In this document: positions 1 through 10,614 of the stretch, one piece after another | Layout: the number at the start of each line of letters is the position of its first letter | Numbering within the stretch: position 1 is the first letter of the stretch | Origin: a virus | Virus record (IMG/VR): IMGVR_UViG_3300042731_005759 | Span: 62,001 to 126,000 of that record | Strand: one strand, 5' to 3' | Length of the DNA: 64,000 nucleotides | Translations under genes and position numbers: made by a program | The notes under the pieces: model-generated | The model's database searches: none | Told to the model about the DNA's origin: nothing | What the model saw: only the letters and a program-made list of their open reading frames with translations

Positions 1-3000
1 TTAGGTACAGGTGCACCAAGAGGACTTGCATATATTGGGGATGATAGAGGAGAAGATGTTAAATATGCTATGGGCGACTTCAATGATAATATTGTCAGAA
101 GTAGTTACTATCTAAGTTTAATGTTTGATCAAGTACAAACAGAATTATTTAGGAGACAGGTTGGTATCCCTGAAGGAGGACCAATTGGTGGTAACTTAAC
201 ATGGTATAGTAGTAACTCACAAAATAAATTAGGTGAGAACAATGATGAGTATAATTTAGAAAGATCACAATTAGAACAAAGTTTATCAAACACATATTCA
301 TTTAGATCTGATTCTATATTAGGTAAAACACAAGAACTTTTAAATACAATGCCTTCTGATGGAGGGGCGGCAAGATCACACGTCGCAAATGCGATTGACC
401 AAACAAGTAGAATTTTCAGAGAAGGAGACAAAATGATATCAAGAGGTTCCGCAATACAATATGTAGATAAGTTTGGTGGTGAAAGTGGTGTTGAATATTG
501 TAGAGTGTGGACTAAAGACAATCCATATATGAATATGTCTGATACCATGAAGAGGACAGGTAACGTAAGAAAGTTTGATGATAGTGTAATGACAACACCA
601 TGGAACTTAAACTACGGACCAATGTCAAACGGACAAGGAAGTTTCGAAGGTTCGTCTAACATTGTAAAAGGTGGTGATGGTTACTACGCAAAAAAATATA
701 TGTTCTCCATAGAAAATTTGGCGTGGAAAACATCTAATCTACCTGGTTTCACATACAGTGACTTACCTTTCTGTGAAAGAGGTAATAATGGTGGTAGAGT
801 AATGTGGTTTCCGCCATATGATTTAAAAGTTTCAGAACAAAACAATGCAAGATGGGAAAGTAATAACTTCTTAGGAAGACCTGAACCAATCTACACATAT
901 CAAAATACAGAGAGATCGGGACAAATACAATTCAAAGTAATTGTTGACCACCCAAGTATTCTAAATCTTATGGTAAGTAAGGTCTTTAAAGATATGTCAG
1001 ATGAAGAAGCGGATAACTACATAAACGCTTTCTTCGCAGGATGTGAGGAAATTGATTTCTATAGTCTTATTAGAACATATACAACACTCACTAATGAAGA
1101 TATTAATAACATTAAAAAATATTTAGAAGCGGGTACAGATCCCGAAGTAATCAAAAAGATTAAGGTAGAACAAGGTGAAGCGGAGGATATAGAACCGATT
1201 GAACAAGAACCAATTGAACAAACAGCCGAAGAATTTAAAGTAACTTTGTTTTTCCCTAACGACATTCCGAAGATGGGGTCTAATCAAGTATCCGCTAAAG
1301 ATGACTACTCGACAGTAAAATCTATGTATGACACAATGTACGGTGGTGGTACAGGAGATTATATGCAAAAACTTGAAAACGGTCTAATATTATTATCAAA
1401 TAGTAATATAACGTCGGCAGTTAAAAACGATAAAAGAGTCATTTTTGGTAATGAAGACCAAGTAATAGACTCAACAAAAATCGATTTAATAAAAAATAAA
1501 ATTACATCCGCGTTTACTAAACTAAATTCAAATTACTCCGCATATGAAGATCAAATAACGAGTATAAAGACAAGAATAGAAAACAAAGAAATAAAAGAAG
1601 TCAAACTAACCGCAATAACAAGTACTTCTTCCATTGCGGGGGATGACTACAACATCAAACTATCTTTAAGAAGATCTCACAGTATACTTAAGGATGTTGT
1701 AAAAAGAATATCTAAAAATAACAAAGAAATTGAATGGACATCAACAGTACCCACTTCAGGATCAGAGGAAATCGATATCAATAGAGAGTACACTTTCAAA
1801 GAGCTAGGTTTTGAAGACGTTGAAGGTAAATTAATTATTGAGTCCACATCAGAAGGTGAAACCACGTCAGTAGACGCATCTGAATTTGGTGGTGGTGATA
1901 CTAACGTAGATTGTCACAACGACGAAATACAATCCAACACAAACCTTAAAAAGACGGCACCTGTCACTTTTTATTGTAGACAAGGAACTATTGACTTTAC
2001 AGTAAAACCAGTGGACAAAGTACCTGAACCAATCGATCCTGATCAACAACCACCTTTTGTAATCAAAGACGAAGAGGTTACAGTACCAGGTATTCAGAAA
2101 CCACCAATCAATGAAATGAAGAAAATAATAATGAAGACTTTGTCTGAGTGTTATTATTTTAAAATGTTAGAGGAAGACTCACCTGTAACATTCAAAAGTT
2201 TAAAAGAAAAATTAAAATATTTCCATCCTGCGTTTCATTCAATGACACCTGAAGGTTTAAATGCGAGATTAAACTTTTTACTACAGTGTGTTAGACCAGG
2301 GGATACAATACCAATTAAAGGATTACAATCGGAAAATGACCTAAGAGCAAGAAATACAAGTTTTGGTCCACCACCTATTTGTGTGGTAAGGATCGGTGAT
2401 TTCTACCATTCAAAAGTTGTTATACGTGATGTCAATATAAATTATGACGAAAGTACATGGGATTTAAACCCTGAAGGTATTGGTGTACAACCTATGTTGG
2501 CCAATGTGACACTCCAAGTTAATTTTATTGGGGGTCAAGGTTTATCAAAACCCGTGGAAAGACTACAAAACGCTTTATCATCTAACTTCTTTGCAAATAC
2601 AGAGATGTATGACCCACGATCTGTTTCGACATCTAACATTGATGGTAAAACGACTGAAGAGTTTACAAAAGAATTTTTAGAAAGTTTACAAGGTGTAGGA
2701 TCGACTACGGGAGATGCTCCATTACCAACAGATATAGAACCTGCGGATAATCAAATCCAAGGTAAGTTTATTGGGGAACAAAGTGATACTGAAATAAGTT
2801 ACGGTCAATTAGTTAGTACATTATTCACGGATACGGAAAGTTATTATAATAAGTTCGTACAATCATATGATAATGTCTTAGTTGAATATGGACCACAAGT
2901 TCATTCCTTAGTATTTTCACCAAACTATAGAACGGTCAATACCTATACTGTTATGACATCCAATACAGGCACAAGAACAATTAATTTATTTGGGGAGTAC

Positions 3001-3777
3001 GATAAAGTAAAAAGTCTTGACAATTATGTGACACAATTAAAAGTTAAGATGGTTTCTGCCATTGAAACTTTAGATGTATCAACAATGTTATCGTTCCACA
3101 AATTTTTATCCCAAGATAAAATTGTAAAGTCTAATGATATCTTGAGACCAAAACTAAGAAAAATGGTTGAAGATAAATTAGATAGTATTTTGAGTAACAA
3201 TTCACTAACTTCTTTATCAGAATCACGAAATAAGGTTATTAAAACTTTAGATAGTCTAAATTACATGACACAATACTATAGTGACGGTAAATTAAATAGT
3301 GGTAACGGTACACAAGCGGACTTATCAGGATTCACATATTCATCATTATACGATGAGTATGATCATTGTATAGACTATTTCGACAAAAATAGTGATAGGT
3401 TTATTTCAAAACTAGATAACACAATAAACTTCAATTCATTGAATGTGGATATCACTGTATTAAGTGAATTATTATCTGTATTATTATATAAAGATGATAA
3501 ATACAAAGAGATAATTGACATCTATAAGGAAGACAGTATATTGTATCCACAGAATATTTTGAATAAGATTGAAAGAAAAGTTGATAGATTCTTTGACAAA
3601 ACCAAAGAAGAAAAAGTTAGAACATCAAGATTTAAAGGAAGAAAGAATGAGGACTCTTTAACCTTTACAATACAGTCTGAACAAGACATAACGAACCCAA
3701 CACAGATGGCGGACTTAGAAAGAGTCCACTCTAAGAAAATTGGTCTCGGATCAACCTTAAATTATTATAGACCGTAA
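1..3777 (+). CDS. Tail/baseplate structural protein with OmpA-like insert (5' truncated)
   Basis: The reading frame is open from base 1, so the gene starts upstream of the window; the ATG at 70 is only the first internal Met. 1258 residues are visible. Counting from the edge, an acidic stretch near 390-412 leads into a segment at about 414-585. This segment resembles an OmpA C-terminal peptidoglycan-binding domain: it starts with LFFPNDIP and ends with YNIKLSLRR, like the NxxLSxRR signature of that family. Near 797-870 is a beta-rich patch (IGDFYHSKVVIRDV, then GIGVQPMLANVTL and FIGG) of a kind common in tail-tube and baseplate proteins. The stop codon overlaps the next start by one base, and the next two genes are gp53-like and hub-like, so a baseplate or tail role is likely. 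The OmpA assignment rests on motif spacing only. No enzyme motif is evident. Confidence 0.6.
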   Translation, partial: LGTGAPRGLAYIGDDRGEDVKYAMGDFNDNIVRSSYYLSLMFDQVQTELFRRQVGIPEGGPIGGNLTWYSSNSQNKLGENNDEYNLERSQLEQSLSNTYSFRSDSILGKTQELLNTMPSDGGAARSHVANAIDQTSRIFREGDKMISRGSAIQYVDKFGGESGVEYCRVWTKDNPYMNMSDTMKRTGNVRKFDDSVMTTPWNLNYGPMSNGQGSFEGSSNIVKGGDGYYAKKYMFSIENLAWKTSNLPGFTYSDLPFCERGNNGGRVMWFPPYDLKVSEQNNARWESNNFLGRPEPIYTYQNTERSGQIQFKVIVDHPSILNLMVSKVFKDMSDEEADNYINAFFAGCEEIDFYSLIRTYTTLTNEDINNIKKYLEAGTDPEVIKKIKVEQGEAEDIEPIEQEPIEQTAEEFKVTLFFPNDIPKMGSNQVSAKDDYSTVKSMYDTMYGGGTGDYMQKLENGLILLSNSNITSAVKNDKRVIFGNEDQVIDSTKIDLIKNKITSAFTKLNSNYSAYEDQITSIKTRIENKEIKEVKLTAITSTSSIAGDDYNIKLSLRRSHSILKDVVKRISKNNKEIEWTSTVPTSGSEEIDINREYTFKELGFEDVEGKLIIESTSEGETTSVDASEFGGGDTNVDCHNDEIQSNTNLKKTAPVTFYCRQGTIDFTVKPVDKVPEPIDPDQQPPFVIKDEEVTVPGIQKPPINEMKKIIMKTLSECYYFKMLEEDSPVTFKSLKEKLKYFHPAFHSMTPEGLNARLNFLLQCVRPGDTIPIKGLQSENDLRARNTSFGPPPICVVRIGDFYHSKVVIRDVNINYDESTWDLNPEGIGVQPMLANVTLQVNFIGGQGLSKPVERLQNALSSNFFANTEMYDPRSVSTSNIDGKTTEEFTKEFLESLQGVGSTTGDAPLPTDIEPADNQIQGKFIGEQSDTEISYGQLVSTLFTDTESYYNKFVQSYDNVLVEYGPQVHSLVFSPNYRTVNTYTVMTSNTGTRTINLFGEYDKVKSLDNYVTQLKVKMVSAIETLDVSTMLSFHKFLSQDKIVKSNDILRPKLRKMVEDKLDSILSNNSLTSLSESRNKVIKTLDSLNYMTQYYSDGKLNSGNGTQADLSGFTYSSLYDEYDHCIDYFDKNSDRFISKLDNTINFNSLNVDITVLSELLSVLLYKDDKYKEIIDIYKEDSILYPQNILNKIERKVDRFFDKTKEEKVRTSRFKGRKNEDSLTFTIQSEQDITNPTQMADLERVHSKKIGLGSTLNYYRP

Positions 3778-4100
3778 TGAGAGAGTATTTTAACAGATAT
3801 GAGTTCTTTGAAGACAATGGTGAATTTAAGATTGTACCTGGTATCGAGATTCCAATAAGGTCGACCGACAAGTATATACAATACAAAAAGGGTAAAGATA
3901 GGTTGGATAAGTTATCCCAAGAATACTACAACACACCTGTTTTTGGTTGGTTGATTTTACAAGCAAACCCAACCGCGGGTAGTATTGAATTTGAGATTCC
4001 AAACAATTTTACACTTAGAATACCCTTTCCTTTAGTCAATACTCTTCAAGAATATAAAAGGGCGGTAGAATTGTACAACTTGTATTATGGCGAACAATGA
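3777..4100 (+). CDS. Baseplate wedge protein, gp53/LysM-like
   Basis: A 107-residue protein whose start overlaps the upstream stop (TAATG). Residues about 38-60 contain DRLDKLSQEYYNTP followed by GWLILQANP. This matches the pattern of T4 gp53-type and LysM-like baseplate proteins (a D/R-L-D-x-L-A-x-x-Y-Y-x-D/N-P helix followed by W-x-I-x-x-A-N). In T4, gp53 joins the wedge to the hub. The C-terminus is a short beta segment and helix. Its position between two large tail genes, with a 14-base overlap into the next gene, fits translational coupling in a baseplate operon. The family call is from motif recognition; the length is close to T4 gp53 but a little shorter. Confidence 0.6.
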   Translation: MREYFNRYEFFEDNGEFKIVPGIEIPIRSTDKYIQYKKGKDRLDKLSQEYYNTPVFGWLILQANPTAGSIEFEIPNNFTLRIPFPLVNTLQEYKRAVELYNLYYGEQ

Positions 4101-7100
4101 TTTATCAAAAAACGAAAACATACTCGTAAAGGTCGATCAGAATAACCTAATCTATATCGATCCAAACAGTATACTTGAAGATGGTGTCGTACAACCAAGA
4201 GCCACTAATGCAGAAAACTTGGTTTCATACGTAAATCTTGAGGCGGATCTAATACCAAGAACTATTTTAAATTCTTCGGGAAACAAAAGTAGTCTAACAA
4301 GTATTGCGAAGGGTACAATAAACTTGTTACAGAATAAAAAGGGAGAATACCTTGATACAGGTTGGACAGAATTGTTTAATCCTTCAAGGATGGACCCAAA
4401 TACTGAAGACATCAATGTAAAAGAACAAGTAACTGATAGTTCAGGACAATCCTTTGGTATGAGTTCGGTATCAATAGAAGTGAAAGGTACCAACTTTATC
4501 CCACGAGTTTCAATAGAATTTATCGACGTGAGGGGTAAAGGGTTATTCGAACACAATAAAAATTCCCCATACCAAGCATTTTTCCATTTACCATGGCCAA
4601 TATTTTATTTAACAGTAAAGGGATACTATGGAAAGGCGATAAGGTACCGATTACACCTTACAGATTTTAATGCAAGATACGATGACCAAAATGGTAACTT
4701 TGTTATCAGTACAACATTCGTCGGTTCAACATACGCATATCTGAATGATATACCTTTAACAGGTATTTTGAACGCACCATACATGTATGGTATAGAAAAG
4801 ACAGAACAAAATGGTTTAAATGAAAAGACAGGGGAGTATCAAATAAAACTCGCTAAAACATCAAAAGGATATCTAACACTTAAATCAATCTACCAAGAAC
4901 TAAGGAGAAAAAACTTAATTGATTTCCCACCTGACGTTAATCCGACTCTACGAGAATTAATTGTTATTGCTAAAAGATTAGATCAACTACTTGAGAATGA
5001 GATTTTCGCTGAGGTTGTAGATATGAGAGTTTTTGCGGCAATTAAAGAATTCGAGGACAATATAAATAACCTTTATAATTCTGTTAAATCGTGGAAAGGA
5101 AGGTACTTAGCGGGGGATTATTTTGAAATTACAGGAAACACTAACAATGTAGAGGAAACAACAAGATATTATTATCTCATAAAAACAGAAGATAACAAGT
5201 TAGAAAACACGAAAGGAACGAAGAGTGGGACCTTAGAACAAATTATTAAGGTTGGTATTGAAAAAATAAATAAGGGACAAAGTTTTACAAGAGAAATGTT
5301 AAGGAAGGACGTAACCTTTAAAAGGAGTACTCTTACAATTAACACAAACAACCCTATACAAGACCTTGATAGTTATATTGATCAATTCGGTGGTAAGTAC
5401 GGTATATCGATTAATAAACTATTGACCGACATACTAAACATTAATAAATCATTCTTAGAAGAAAAGAAAAAGTTTCAAGATAAGGTTGAAGAAGAAATGA
5501 ATAAGATTATTTCTGATCCTTCAAGAGGTATTGGATTTAAACCTACTATACGAAACATTTTTGCGGTAATACTTGCAAATGCGGATGTCTATATTAGGTT
5601 GATGAGAGATGTACACTACCAAGCATACAATCAAAGAGAAGAAAGGAAGAAACGTTTAAGAGGTTTTAATTCAAGTGAAACACCACAAGAGGACGCAATA
5701 TATCCGTGGCCAGAAGTTAAAAAGGAAACCGATGGAAACTCTAAAGTTTTAGCGTACCCTGGTGAAGAAGAACTTATAGGTAAACTTGGAAGTGATGATT
5801 ATTCTTTATGGCCCGAAGTAGGTTTTGTTGAGGAATATATTAGAACCTCCATGAAGATAAATGACACGTTGGCAGAAAAAGAAAAAACCTTTGATAATGT
5901 AACGTTTACCTTCGCAGACACAAATGCGGATGAAAAGATCACAAATAAGATATCGACCGCAGGTACAATATTCAAAACACCTCCGTATATTGATAAGAAC
6001 CTCCCATCAATACTTTATGAAGTTTATGAAAGAAGTCAATTTTTCACATTATATGATACATTTAGTACTGATGTACTGACGGAACTTGCGATACTTGAAT
6101 TCAATAATTTACAGAATTCAATAGAAGAAGATTTCTTTATTGTTGACATACTCAAAGACAGAGTAAATAGTAACTCTAAATTATTAGAGTACTTAGAATC
6201 TTTTTCACCTTTCGAGAGATACCCTTATTACAAAGACAGATTACCTACCACACCATATATTAAAGATATTGATGCGGTACCTTTTAAAATTGAAAGTAAC
6301 GTAGGAGATACAGAAAGAGTACAAACTAGTGGTCTTTATCCAAAATTAGTGGGTGAACTTAAAACATATAGAAGTGAAGATTATAGAACTAAGATATACC
6401 CATTTAATTCAGATACCTACTTAGGATATATAAACAAGACCGAGTTAACCAAAAATGATTTATCGTTAGATGATTATTTAAGTATAGATACGACAAACGG
6501 TTTTATTGTAACACCTATGGATTCTACAAATTGGGTGAACAGTGGATATACGACTAACCTATTTTCAAGGAAATTTGATATAGATGGTACGAATAAAATC
6601 AATATACTAAACACACCTTATTTCCATAAATTATTAAATGAGGAATTTCAAAATGATAGAAGTAAAGGTAAGTACAAAGGGTCGGCATATCTTTTATTAA
6701 ATTCATTACCATTCCATGACTTACACGACACTTTAAATGAAGGTGGTGTTAGAATGTCAAATCTATTTAGAGAAGTTAGTGCGACACATTATGTACCATA
6801 CCATTTAATACTGAAGTGGGGATCCATGTACCATAGGTATAAAACTTTCATTTCAGACGGTACCGATATTATAAATGGAATGGAAACCTCAATAAACGGT
6901 TCGACATATTTTGATAATGGACAAGGACAAACTTTTTCAGGTATAACACATAGTTCACAAACACATGTTGGGGTTCATCCATTATACGAACAATACTTCC
7001 ATCAGATAGTAAATGACTATACCCATTTTGATGGAACACCAACGAGTTATGAATCCGCAATTACAAACTTAGTTTTATATAGGGATGACATAACATCAGG

Positions 7101-9693
7101 TAATGTAAATTACTATACGTCTTTTGTGGATAATAGTAGATTCACTTTCGCGGATAAGAGATTCACTCTCTTACCTTCTCATGGTGGTTCAGATCCAAGA
7201 ACAACGTATTTAACATTTAATGATTCGGAACAATTTAATTTTAGATCCTATTGGGAAAACGATCAAACAGAATTTGTAGTAACAGGTAAAACAAGACCCA
7301 CATACAATCAATACTTCGAAGAGATGGGTTCTAATAATAAAAAAGTAATTGATTTAATTGCAACATTCAATCCACTTATATTAGACGAGTTTGAGGACAT
7401 ATTTTTAAACTTTGCAAGTCAAAGAGTAAGTTCATATGAGAACTATAAACAATACCCAAATTTAGTATATGATAATTTCCAAGATTTACTAAAAGAATTG
7501 GTAAGTGTTGAGAAGAAAGATACTGATGATCTAAGTAGTGATAAGATTAGTTCATTAATAAGTAAACTCAAAACAAGACAAACAGAAAAATTCAAAAGAA
7601 TTACAACTGACATCTTAAACAGTAGAAACTTATTAAAGGTAACAATTTCAAACCCGAGAGAATTAGATCCTAATATAACATTTGGATATGTGGGTGATAC
7701 AGATAGATTTGTATATGGAACATATGATGCATCCCAACTAACAAATAATTCGAAATTTATTGAGTTATATGTGGGTGAAGATATCGATAACTATTATAGT
7801 GAGTTCTTCAGTGTAAGTAATATCGAATTATCAGAATCAAATGTTATACAATTTAGACCACTAATATTAATATATGGTGGTTACAGAAAATCAGGTGGAT
7901 CCGCGAATAGAAACGATTTCGCAACATACGTTGCAACAAATATCAACGGACCAAGTCAAAGTAGACAAGCACACTTCCTAAGAATATTAATAAGAAGATT
8001 CCCCACACTCAAAAGAGTCAAAGACCAAAACAATAATTTAAGAGTTAAGGGTGGTTTCAATGATGACCCACTAAAATTAGAGACATACAATAACCTCAAA
8101 ATGTTTAACGATAGATGGACTTCAGGTAATTCTATTGGACAAAGATTATTATTAGAGGAGTTTTTATTTTTAGATAAGGCGAATAGAGATATTGGAGATG
8201 TATTCTTCATGGATCTGAAAAGACTAATTGGATTAGGAGATTATAAAAATCAATCACTCGAACTATACGGTGTGATATCTCTACTACTTGCAAGGACAAA
8301 CGTCGATTTAAGGGCGTTACCCGCGTATGTGAATTTTTATGGTAATGATTCTACAAGTACTAAAGTAAAACCATCAAACACAATCGCAGATACTCTTTTT
8401 GGTAAGTTCTTGGATGTTGATTTAGAATACTCTACACCAAAAATGTTACTTCAATATATTGGACATACATCCAAACATCTAAACTTAAGTTCGATAGAAA
8501 AAGAATATAAGTACCTAAACGATGGGTTTAATATGGATGATGTGGTATCTAATCCTTTATTAGTTACAAACCCAAGATATTTTGAAACGGAGAACTTATC
8601 TAAGTCTAATAAGGTCGTTGCCTTTGAGGTAAGTTTCGGTGATCAAAACCAAGCAATTTTTAAAGGTATCGGTTTAGATCAAAGTCAATTTAGAAATACA
8701 TTCGAAAGTAACTTAGCGATAGAAAGATTAGCAAGATCAGAAGCGGGTTCAGGAGCATCACAGGTTGATGTTGGGTTATATGACATTTATAGGGCAAGAT
8801 CATATACCTGTGAAGTACAGGCGATGGGTAACGTAATGATCCAACCAACAATGTACTTCCAACTTAAGAATGTACCAATGTTTGAGGGTGCATATTGGAT
8901 TATGGAAGTGAGCCACAATATTCAAAATAATCAAGTAATGACGAGTTTTCGTGGTGTTAGAATACCAAAAGACTCTTTACCTGACCCTAAAGAATCCTTT
9001 ACTGCAACCTATAGAGTGTTGTTTGATAAAATCATGAACGCGGCTACTGCAAGAAACAGTGGTGTGGGTACAACAACAACAGAAGAAATTGTAAGGGGTG
9101 GGTTTATAACCGATAGAGGACCTGAGGAATACAAAATACCTGGTGAAGAATTAATTGATGAGGTGGGTGTTACTGAACAAGGTTTACCATATAATGGACA
9201 CAATGGTGTGATTGGTGTACAAAAAGTGAAATATCAAGGTCAAATATGGTATAGATCAAGAGTCATTAAGATGGGTGGTAACATCGCACCGTTATCTGAC
9301 GACATAGTAATGTCTCTACCAACGAAGTTGAGTGACAGTATAAGTGTTAAACCAAACCAATTAAAATGGGGAGAAATAAAAAATAGTAACAAATATTTCT
9401 ATTCCACACCAATAGACTTTAGTGTGGTAAAAACCACAGACTATTTGATGACAAATTCGAACACACAATTCTTTAATCCATTAAAGAAACTAAATAAGAC
9501 AGTGACGGCGGATTCACAATTAAATAGTGATAATGGAGCAAGATATGTAAACGGTCCTGTAGATTCGGGTGAAAGAGTAATTAAAAGTTCAGAAACAGGT
9601 AATTCAGAATATTTTGGACTTACACTTTCTAAAAACCTCATGAAAGACTTAAAATTAGTCGATGGTGACGTTGTATATTTTAGAATTCAGTAA
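4087..9693 (+). CDS. Very large baseplate hub-like structural protein
   Basis: 1868 residues, starting inside the end of the gp53-like gene. Residues about 130-240 form a beta-rich domain (VSIEFIDVRGKGLFEH, then FYLTVKGYYGKA) of the type seen at the N-terminus of large phage hub proteins. The middle 1200 residues are mixed and unrecognised. Residues about 1537-1640 carry a hub signature: YTCEVQAMGN, IQPTMYFQLKNVPMF, then AYWIMEVSHNIQNN and FRGVRIP. This is the pattern of gp27/gpD-type hubs (a position-of-maximum domain followed by YxIxxVxH). It probably forms the central hub that connects tube and spike. It is much longer than T4 gp27 (about 390 residues), which suggests large insertions or fusion with another tail protein. 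No lysozyme motif was found. Confidence 0.6.
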   Translation: MANNDLSKNENILVKVDQNNLIYIDPNSILEDGVVQPRATNAENLVSYVNLEADLIPRTILNSSGNKSSLTSIAKGTINLLQNKKGEYLDTGWTELFNPSRMDPNTEDINVKEQVTDSSGQSFGMSSVSIEVKGTNFIPRVSIEFIDVRGKGLFEHNKNSPYQAFFHLPWPIFYLTVKGYYGKAIRYRLHLTDFNARYDDQNGNFVISTTFVGSTYAYLNDIPLTGILNAPYMYGIEKTEQNGLNEKTGEYQIKLAKTSKGYLTLKSIYQELRRKNLIDFPPDVNPTLRELIVIAKRLDQLLENEIFAEVVDMRVFAAIKEFEDNINNLYNSVKSWKGRYLAGDYFEITGNTNNVEETTRYYYLIKTEDNKLENTKGTKSGTLEQIIKVGIEKINKGQSFTREMLRKDVTFKRSTLTINTNNPIQDLDSYIDQFGGKYGISINKLLTDILNINKSFLEEKKKFQDKVEEEMNKIISDPSRGIGFKPTIRNIFAVILANADVYIRLMRDVHYQAYNQREERKKRLRGFNSSETPQEDAIYPWPEVKKETDGNSKVLAYPGEEELIGKLGSDDYSLWPEVGFVEEYIRTSMKINDTLAEKEKTFDNVTFTFADTNADEKITNKISTAGTIFKTPPYIDKNLPSILYEVYERSQFFTLYDTFSTDVLTELAILEFNNLQNSIEEDFFIVDILKDRVNSNSKLLEYLESFSPFERYPYYKDRLPTTPYIKDIDAVPFKIESNVGDTERVQTSGLYPKLVGELKTYRSEDYRTKIYPFNSDTYLGYINKTELTKNDLSLDDYLSIDTTNGFIVTPMDSTNWVNSGYTTNLFSRKFDIDGTNKINILNTPYFHKLLNEEFQNDRSKGKYKGSAYLLLNSLPFHDLHDTLNEGGVRMSNLFREVSATHYVPYHLILKWGSMYHRYKTFISDGTDIINGMETSINGSTYFDNGQGQTFSGITHSSQTHVGVHPLYEQYFHQIVNDYTHFDGTPTSYESAITNLVLYRDDITSGNVNYYTSFVDNSRFTFADKRFTLLPSHGGSDPRTTYLTFNDSEQFNFRSYWENDQTEFVVTGKTRPTYNQYFEEMGSNNKKVIDLIATFNPLILDEFEDIFLNFASQRVSSYENYKQYPNLVYDNFQDLLKELVSVEKKDTDDLSSDKISSLISKLKTRQTEKFKRITTDILNSRNLLKVTISNPRELDPNITFGYVGDTDRFVYGTYDASQLTNNSKFIELYVGEDIDNYYSEFFSVSNIELSESNVIQFRPLILIYGGYRKSGGSANRNDFATYVATNINGPSQSRQAHFLRILIRRFPTLKRVKDQNNNLRVKGGFNDDPLKLETYNNLKMFNDRWTSGNSIGQRLLLEEFLFLDKANRDIGDVFFMDLKRLIGLGDYKNQSLELYGVISLLLARTNVDLRALPAYVNFYGNDSTSTKVKPSNTIADTLFGKFLDVDLEYSTPKMLLQYIGHTSKHLNLSSIEKEYKYLNDGFNMDDVVSNPLLVTNPRYFETENLSKSNKVVAFEVSFGDQNQAIFKGIGLDQSQFRNTFESNLAIERLARSEAGSGASQVDVGLYDIYRARSYTCEVQAMGNVMIQPTMYFQLKNVPMFEGAYWIMEVSHNIQNNQVMTSFRGVRIPKDSLPDPKESFTATYRVLFDKIMNAATARNSGVGTTTTEEIVRGGFITDRGPEEYKIPGEELIDEVGVTEQGLPYNGHNGVIGVQKVKYQGQIWYRSRVIKMGGNIAPLSDDIVMSLPTKLSDSISVKPNQLKWGEIKNSNKYFYSTPIDFSVVKTTDYLMTNSNTQFFNPLKKLNKTVTADSQLNSDNGARYVNGPVDSGERVIKSSETGNSEYFGLTLSKNLMKDLKLVDGDVVYFRIQ

Positions 9694-9720
9694 TTCTATG
9701 GATAATTACCGATTTAGTGA

Positions 9721-9728
9721 TATTTATA
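9721..9728 (+). promoter_or_regulatory. TATTTATA motif, candidate late promoter
   Basis: TATTTATA ends 15 bases before the ATG at 9744, in the short gap after the hub-like gene. It is one of ten copies (some with a one-base change) placed just upstream of genes in the structural regions. Confidence 0.35.
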
Positions 9729-9743
9729 GTAAAAAGAACAATT

Positions 9744-9947
9744 ATGGATAATTTAAAAATAGGTTCAACACTTGATAATTTCTTAGGAAACAAGTCAGTA
9801 AAAAATTTAAATGAGGACGGTACAGAACAAGAAGTTTGTGACATGAATACTGGTGAATGTTACGTAATTCGTTCAAAAGATGGTATCGTAGAGAGAATTA
9901 ATAAAAGATATATTACCGAAGACGGTAGACAATTATTACAGGATTAA
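9744..9947 (+). CDS. Small conserved-looking hypothetical protein (67 aa)
   Basis: ATG at 9744 is preferred over the upstream in-frame ATG at 9717 because it follows the TATTTATA motif and an A-rich leader. The 67-residue protein is charged. It contains EVCDMNTGECYVIRSKDG, a Cys-x7-Cys hairpin-like segment, followed by INKRYITEDGRQLL. No family is recognised. The segment reads like a short antiparallel beta hairpin, and a small virion or chaperone protein is possible given the large tail gene before it. One base separates its stop from the next ATG, so the two are probably co-transcribed. Confidence 0.55.
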   Translation: MDNLKIGSTLDNFLGNKSVKNLNEDGTEQEVCDMNTGECYVIRSKDGIVERINKRYITEDGRQLLQD

Positions 9948-9948
9948 G

Positions 9949-10614
9949 ATGAGTTTAGAAAATAAGTTACACGAGGAGTTAGAAAGATATAGAAGTATCA
10001 ATAACTACCAAAAAAGTTTGATCTCTGAACAAGAGGAGGTCTCACCTGAAGATTTACCTACTGGTGACGCACCTGAAGGGGACGCACCCGTTGACGACAT
10101 TCCTGCTGGAGACGCACCTGTTGATGATATTCCTGCGGGAGACGCACCAATTGATGATGCACCTATAGATGACGCACCTGATGCGGATGTTGAGGAAATC
10201 GATATTACTGATTTAGTCAATATGACTCAGAACATCAAAAATGATTTAGATGCTAGTAAATCAAATAATGATGAGGTAATTGGTAAAATGGGTGATTTGT
10301 TTTCAAAATTAGACGACTTAGAAAGTAAACTTTCACAAATGGATAATGTGATCGCAAAGATTGACGGACTCGAGAATAAAGTGGAGACAATGAAAGAACC
10401 AACTCCACAAGAGAGATTAGAGATGAGATCTTTAGATTCATATCCATTTAATCAAAAACCTTCAGAGTTCTTCTCTCAAAAAGAACTTGACATGAAAGCG
10501 AGTGGTAAAAATGAATACGTTATCACAAAACAAGATGTCGAAGATTATAACGACAAAGAGATGAGAGACTCGTTCGTAATGGATAACGACGGAGACAATG
10601 AGGTTGAATGGTAG
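9949..10614 (+). CDS. Acidic-repeat, coiled-coil hypothetical protein
   Basis: 221 residues. Residues 1-30 form a helix. Residues 39-77 are a low-complexity acidic run built from GDAPVDDIPA-type units. Residues about 80-150 have heptad-like hydrophobic spacing (MGDLFSKLDDLESKLSQMD, then IAKIDGLENKVETM), so a coiled coil is likely. The C-terminus is again acidic and ends DNDGDNEVEW. The layout (helix, acidic tether, coiled coil, acidic tail) suits a scaffold, adaptor or assembly protein, but no homologue is recognised. It overlaps the next gene by 17 bases in another frame. The protein is strongly anionic, unlike its structural neighbours. Confidence 0.55.
   Translation: MSLENKLHEELERYRSINNYQKSLISEQEEVSPEDLPTGDAPEGDAPVDDIPAGDAPVDDIPAGDAPIDDAPIDDAPDADVEEIDITDLVNMTQNIKNDLDASKSNNDEVIGKMGDLFSKLDDLESKLSQMDNVIAKIDGLENKVETMKEPTPQERLEMRSLDSYPFNQKPSEFFSQKELDMKASGKNEYVITKQDVEDYNDKEMRDSFVMDNDGDNEVEW
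10063..10179 (+). repeat. Acidic GDAP/DDIP tandem repeat
   Basis: In-frame low-complexity repeat encoding alternating G-D-A-P, V-D-D-I-P-A and I-D-D-A-P units, about 39 residues in all. The copies differ at synonymous positions. Confidence 0.8.

Noticed and set aside
129-548. 139-codon - strand frame at the left edge
   Set aside because: Antisense shadow of the structural gene; no start context and no neighbours on that strand.
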